Source of the DNA: Chitinophagaceae bacterium UBA1931
GTDB taxonomy: Bacteria; Bacteroidota; Bacteroidia; Chitinophagales; Chitinophagaceae
NCBI GenBank assembly: GCA_002337125.1
Contig: DDFJ01000001.1
Span: 558,001-622,000, forward strand
Length of the DNA: 64,000 nucleotides
Reading direction: 5' to 3'
Under the pieces are notes generated by a model. The model saw only the letters and a program-made list of their open reading frames with translations, searched no databases and was not told the DNA's origin. Both the position numbers and the translations under genes were made by a program. Of the stretch, positions 60,150 through 64,000 are shown piece by piece (within the stretch, counting starts at the first letter, position 1; every line of letters begins with the position of its first letter).

Positions 60150-61583
60150 ATGAAATATATAACAGGTTTCGTATTCGTTTTGTTTCTTGGCTTGGCATCA
60201 ACAGCACAGCAAAAAGATGCTGCAGCCGATTCGGTGAGCCGTCTTATTTCCGGTTACATGAAAAAAGGAAACTGGAATGATGTGTATGAATTAAGCGATT
60301 CCACTTTCAGGAAAGCAATCAGCAAAACAGTATTTATTCAATCTTTTGTTTCCCTTCAGCAAACAGCATTCGGAAATTTCAGGGACATACGTTTTGCACG
60401 AAAGGAAAAGGAAACCTACGTTTATAAAATTTACTTTGATGAGTACTCCGGTAAAATGATTCTGCATCTGAATGCTGCAGATAAAGTGGATGGATTTGCA
60501 ATCCGCCCGTACAACGAACCGGGGCTTGATCAAACGATTCAAACATCTAATTCATTAACCAATCCGTTTGATCACAAATTAGATTCACTCGTCAGGGATT
60601 ATATTAAAACAAATTATGCAGTAGGAATCAGTATTGCAGTGTTTAAAAACAATCAGCCGTTTTATTATGGTTATGGCGAAACACAAAAAGGCAATCAACT
60701 TATTCCAACCAAACAATCATTGTTTGAGATAGGTTCAATTTCAAAAACATTCACTGCGTGGTTACTGGCACAACAGGTATTGAAAGGAACCATCAGTTTA
60801 GACAGCAGTATCAATTATTATCTTCCTGATTCAGTTGCTGCAATGCAATACAAAGGAAAAGCAATCACTGTTACACATCTCAGTAATCATACATCGGGCA
60901 TACCATCGCTGCCGTTGAATTTTAAAACAGTGCCGGGGTATACAGATCAGAATCCCTATGCAGGTTATACGCAGAACATGTTATTCTCTTATCTCAAAAC
61001 ATACAAACCTTTTGCGGAGCCGGGTAAAAAGTTTCAGTATTCTAATATGGCTGTTGGTATTTTAGGAAATATACTTGAACTGAAAACCGGTAAACCATAC
61101 GAGCAGCTTGTACGGCAAAATATTGCAGAACCATTAAAGATGAATTACACTGCGTTGTCCGAAAAGAAATACATTTCATTGGGCAAACTGAATACTTCCT
61201 GTTACAATGGAGCAGGCGATACTGCACATCGCTGGACATTCCAGGCAATGAAAGCTGCAGGTTGTTTATATACCAATGCCGAAGATCTGGTATTGTATGC
61301 AAAGGCAATTCTTCAACCCGGAACAAGCGATCTGTACAAAGCATTGGAAATTTGTTTTAAACCAACATTTACGGTCAACGCACAACAAAAAATCGGTCTT
61401 GGTTGGTTTATACTCAACCAGAATGCTGAAGAATATTTAATGCATAGTGGCGGTACTGGTGGTTACCGTTCGGTTTTGTTAATTAACAGGAAGAAACAAA
61501 CTGCTGTTATAGTTTTAAGTAATGTTGCAAATGATGTAACTAATCTCGGGTTACAGATTATGCAGCAAATAAGTCATGAATAA
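60150..61583 (+). CDS. Serine hydrolase of the beta-lactamase / penicillin-binding family
   Basis: The 477-aa secreted protein has a signal peptide ending ASTAQ, an N-terminal DUF3887-like domain (about 25-125) and a class C beta-lactamase fold. Its SxxK motif is Ser196-Ile-Ser-Lys199 (FEIGSISKTF), YSN is in FQYSNMAVG near residue 299, and the third motif HSGGTGGY lies near 431. Such enzymes are peptidases, esterases or beta-lactamases in the periplasm; the HSGG form is common in esterase/peptidase-like members. It overlaps the next gene by eight bases. Confidence 0.9.
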   Translation: MKYITGFVFVLFLGLASTAQQKDAAADSVSRLISGYMKKGNWNDVYELSDSTFRKAISKTVFIQSFVSLQQTAFGNFRDIRFARKEKETYVYKIYFDEYSGKMILHLNAADKVDGFAIRPYNEPGLDQTIQTSNSLTNPFDHKLDSLVRDYIKTNYAVGISIAVFKNNQPFYYGYGETQKGNQLIPTKQSLFEIGSISKTFTAWLLAQQVLKGTISLDSSINYYLPDSVAAMQYKGKAITVTHLSNHTSGIPSLPLNFKTVPGYTDQNPYAGYTQNMLFSYLKTYKPFAEPGKKFQYSNMAVGILGNILELKTGKPYEQLVRQNIAEPLKMNYTALSEKKYISLGKLNTSCYNGAGDTAHRWTFQAMKAAGCLYTNAEDLVLYAKAILQPGTSDLYKALEICFKPTFTVNAQQKIGLGWFILNQNAEEYLMHSGGTGGYRSVLLINRKKQTAVIVLSNVANDVTNLGLQIMQQISHE

Positions 61584-64000
61584 GAAAATTGGTTTAACAA
61601 TGAGAATGCTTGCTATTTTGTTTTTATTCTGCTGTTCGGTTTCGATGGCGCAAACACCACAGTCGCTGAACAGCGCCGAAATTCTGCTTGGTATAAAAAA
61701 GCTGAAAGTGATTGGCAGTGTATTGTACATTGCTGCACATCCTGATGATGAAAACACAAGATTACTTACTTACCTCAGCAAAGAACGTTTATTCCGCACC
61801 GGTTACCTGAGTATGACGAGAGGTGATGGCGGTCAAAACCTCATTGGTGATGAACAAGGTGTTGAACTTGGATTAATACGCACGCAGGAATTATTGGCAG
61901 CACGACGTATTGATGGTGCTGAACAGTTTTTTACCCGTGCTTATGATTTTGGTTTTTCCAAATCAACTGATGAAGCATTGCGTATCTGGAATAAAGAAAA
62001 AATATTGAGTGATGTGGTGTGGGTGATCCGTAAGTTTCAACCCGATGTAATCATTACACGTTTTCCTCCCGACAGCAGGGCAGGGCATGGGCATCATTCA
62101 GCTTCGGCTGTGCTGGCCCGTGAAGCTTTTGATGCAGCTGCTGATCCCAATCGTTTTCCTGAGCAGTTTGCTTTTGGTGTAAAACCCTGGAAAGCAAAAC
62201 GCATTTTCTGGAATACATTCAACTTTGGTGGTAACAATACAACATCCAACGATCAGTTGAAAATTGATGTGGGCGGATTTAATCCATTGCTTGGTAAAAG
62301 CTATGGCGAAATTTCAAGCGAAAGCCGGAGCATGCACAAAAGCCAGGGCTTTGGAGTACCGAGACAACGTGGTTCTCAAACAGAATTTTTTACATTAACA
62401 GGTGGAGATGCAGTGCAGAATGATCTGGTTGATGGAATTGTTACCGACTGGAGCAGGTACGAAGGTGGAACTGCTGTGAATGCAATGATTGATCATTTAA
62501 TTGCTAATTATTCTTTTCAAAATCCATCAGCATCAGTAAAAGAATTAGTGGAACTGTATAAAGCTGTTGAACAAATTAAAGATGGCGACTGGAAGAAAAA
62601 GAAACTGGAAGAAATCAAGCAACTGATAGAAGCATGTGCAGGCTTGTATATAGAAGCAACAACAAACCAGGAATATGTTGTGTTTAATGATACATTGAAC
62701 GTTAACTTTTCGCTGATCAATCGTTCTCTTGTTCCTGTACAGCTGAAGAGTATTAAAATTGACAGTTGCCGCAGGAACAGAATACCAGATTCGCTTCTGC
62801 AGAATAATCCCCAGTTTGCAACTTATATGGAGAATAAATGCAAACAGCAAATTGATTATCTCGATTCAACATTCAATAAAGATCTTGTCATAAATCAAGG
62901 TGTTACTTTTTCAAAATCACTTTTTGTTACGCATGCTTTTACAGAACCATACTGGATAAAAGAGCCAATGGAAACCGGCAGCTTTAATATTTCAAATCAG
63001 CAATTGATTGGTATGGCTGAAAGCGCACCTGCTTACACAGCATCTTTTACTTTAACAATTAACGGCTCTGATTTTATTTTCACCAAACCGGTGTTGTATA
63101 AATATACCGACCAGGTAAAAGGCGAATTGTATCAAAAGCTGGTTGTTTATCCTGCAGCTTTAATTAAAGCATCCAATTCATTCCTGTTGTTTAATAATAC
63201 TTCACCCAAAGCGGCAAGCTTTACATTCTCTCCATTATTAACAAAAGAGGATGCAAAAGGATTGGTTTCAATCAATAAAAAATCAGGATGGACGATCGCT
63301 CCTGAATCAGCAAAGTTTGATTTCATCAAAAACCAGGACTTTGTGATGAACTTTACTGCGAAGCCTGATAAACTGAAGGATGGTGATGGTGGTTATATTC
63401 TTCCCAACTTCACGTCTAAATTTAATTTCATTGTAAAACAACGCCTGCGCAAAATTGAATATGATCATATCCCCACGATAACTTATTTTCCCGATGCTTC
63501 TACAAGGGTGATTTCTGTTGATGTAAAAGTAACTGGGAAAAAAGTGGGCTACATTAATGGCGCAGGCGATTTTGTTCCGTATTGTCTGCAGCAAATGGGA
63601 TACGAAGTTGATATGTTGAAAGAAAATGATCTTACGCTGAGCAAATTAAAACAATACGATGCAATTGTTAGCGGCGTTCGTGCTTATAACATTCATGCAT
63701 GGCTCAGCAATTCTTATGATGTGCTGATGCAGTATGTAAAAGAAGGCGGAGTTTTACTGGTGCAGTACAACCGTAATAACAATGTGGCACAATCAAGAGC
63801 AAAAATTTCGCCTTACCCGTTTGCTATTTCTCAAACAAGAGTCAGTGAGGAAGATGCAAAAGTAACCTTGCTTAATCCTAATCATCCGGTGTTTAATTAT
63901 CCCAATAAAATCACTGAAAAAGATTTTGAAGGATGGATTCAGGAAAGAAGTATCAATGAAGCTGATAATATCGATGAACATTATACTCCACTCATCAGCA
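61576..64000 (+). CDS. PIG-L family deacetylase, C-terminus cut off by the window
   Basis: ATG at 61576 overlaps the preceding stop (ATGAATAAG), suggesting translational coupling. The frame stays open to the window end, 808 codons. A signal peptide ending SVSMAQ precedes the PIG-L metal-binding motif His55-Pro-Asp-Asp-Glu (AAHPDDEN) and a second zinc motif His171-Gly-His-His (GHGHHSAS). The long C-terminal part, beta-rich and then alpha/beta (VKVTGKKVGYINGAGDFVPY near 660), is typical of large secreted Bacteroidota members. The enzyme probably N-deacetylates a sugar. The stop codon lies beyond the window. Confidence 0.9.
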   Translation, partial: MNKKIGLTMRMLAILFLFCCSVSMAQTPQSLNSAEILLGIKKLKVIGSVLYIAAHPDDENTRLLTYLSKERLFRTGYLSMTRGDGGQNLIGDEQGVELGLIRTQELLAARRIDGAEQFFTRAYDFGFSKSTDEALRIWNKEKILSDVVWVIRKFQPDVIITRFPPDSRAGHGHHSASAVLAREAFDAAADPNRFPEQFAFGVKPWKAKRIFWNTFNFGGNNTTSNDQLKIDVGGFNPLLGKSYGEISSESRSMHKSQGFGVPRQRGSQTEFFTLTGGDAVQNDLVDGIVTDWSRYEGGTAVNAMIDHLIANYSFQNPSASVKELVELYKAVEQIKDGDWKKKKLEEIKQLIEACAGLYIEATTNQEYVVFNDTLNVNFSLINRSLVPVQLKSIKIDSCRRNRIPDSLLQNNPQFATYMENKCKQQIDYLDSTFNKDLVINQGVTFSKSLFVTHAFTEPYWIKEPMETGSFNISNQQLIGMAESAPAYTASFTLTINGSDFIFTKPVLYKYTDQVKGELYQKLVVYPAALIKASNSFLLFNNTSPKAASFTFSPLLTKEDAKGLVSINKKSGWTIAPESAKFDFIKNQDFVMNFTAKPDKLKDGDGGYILPNFTSKFNFIVKQRLRKIEYDHIPTITYFPDASTRVISVDVKVTGKKVGYINGAGDFVPYCLQQMGYEVDMLKENDLTLSKLKQYDAIVSGVRAYNIHAWLSNSYDVLMQYVKEGGVLLVQYNRNNNVAQSRAKISPYPFAISQTRVSEEDAKVTLLNPNHPVFNYPNKITEKDFEGWIQERSINEADNIDEHYTPLIS

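Overview
The window looks like a chromosomal segment of a Bacteroidota bacterium, probably family Chitinophagaceae. Evidence: several candidate promoters have the Bacteroidota -7 box TAnnTTTG, Shine-Dalgarno sites are mostly absent, and the gene families fit (fused aspartokinase/homoserine dehydrogenase, sdhCAB with a single five-helix cytochrome b, type B L31, YphP-type bacilliredoxin, TonB-linked beta-barrel protein, many secreted glycosidases). The genus cannot be fixed from sequence reading alone.

Layout. 1-598 (-) is a truncated secreted protein. 885-5873 is the threonine operon: a previously unlabelled 25-codon Thr-rich leader peptide with a palindrome at its stop codon, then thrA, thrB, thrC and a terminator. 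5893-9350 holds the ATP-grasp / alpha-E / transglutaminase trio of unknown product. 9428-11214 has small hypothetical genes and an outer-membrane protein. 11360-14948 is sdhCAB. 15068-18132 holds a receiver-only response regulator, a CarboxypepD_reg-like secreted protein, a GH16 lipoprotein and a small membrane protein. 18137-18472 is a tandem array of 21-bp units. 18817-20118 (-) is an isolated O-antigen-ligase-like protein.

20455-45219 is the most interesting part: fourteen co-directional genes that look like a carbohydrate catabolic locus without SusC/SusD. Secreted or predicted hydrolases (beta-helix protein fused to a rhamnose-mutarotase-like domain, GH78, GH127, GH2, a GH43-like propeller, GH106) surround an intracellular module: Gfo/Idh oxidoreductase, RuBisCO-like protein, DUF1537 kinase, Asp/Glu-racemase-fold protein, enolase-superfamily enzyme, and three transporters (SSS, MFS, BASS). 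RuBisCO-like protein plus DUF1537 kinase is the pairing known from D-apionate catabolism. A branched or 3-oxo sugar acid released from a pectin-like glycan is therefore a reasonable hypothesis, but the other partners differ and the substrate is not shown by the sequence.

45367-48964 carries AT-rich, minus-strand orphan genes and a second 21-bp array (47085-47483), homologous to the first. 49087-64000 is mostly housekeeping: Hsp20, bacilliredoxin, GH125, Lgt-like protein, TonB-type beta-barrel, YajQ, L31 with its own promoter and a leader hairpin, YchF, a SpmA/SpmB-like fusion, a serine hydrolase and a truncated PIG-L family protein. No tRNA, rRNA, CRISPR array or complete insertion sequence was recognised.
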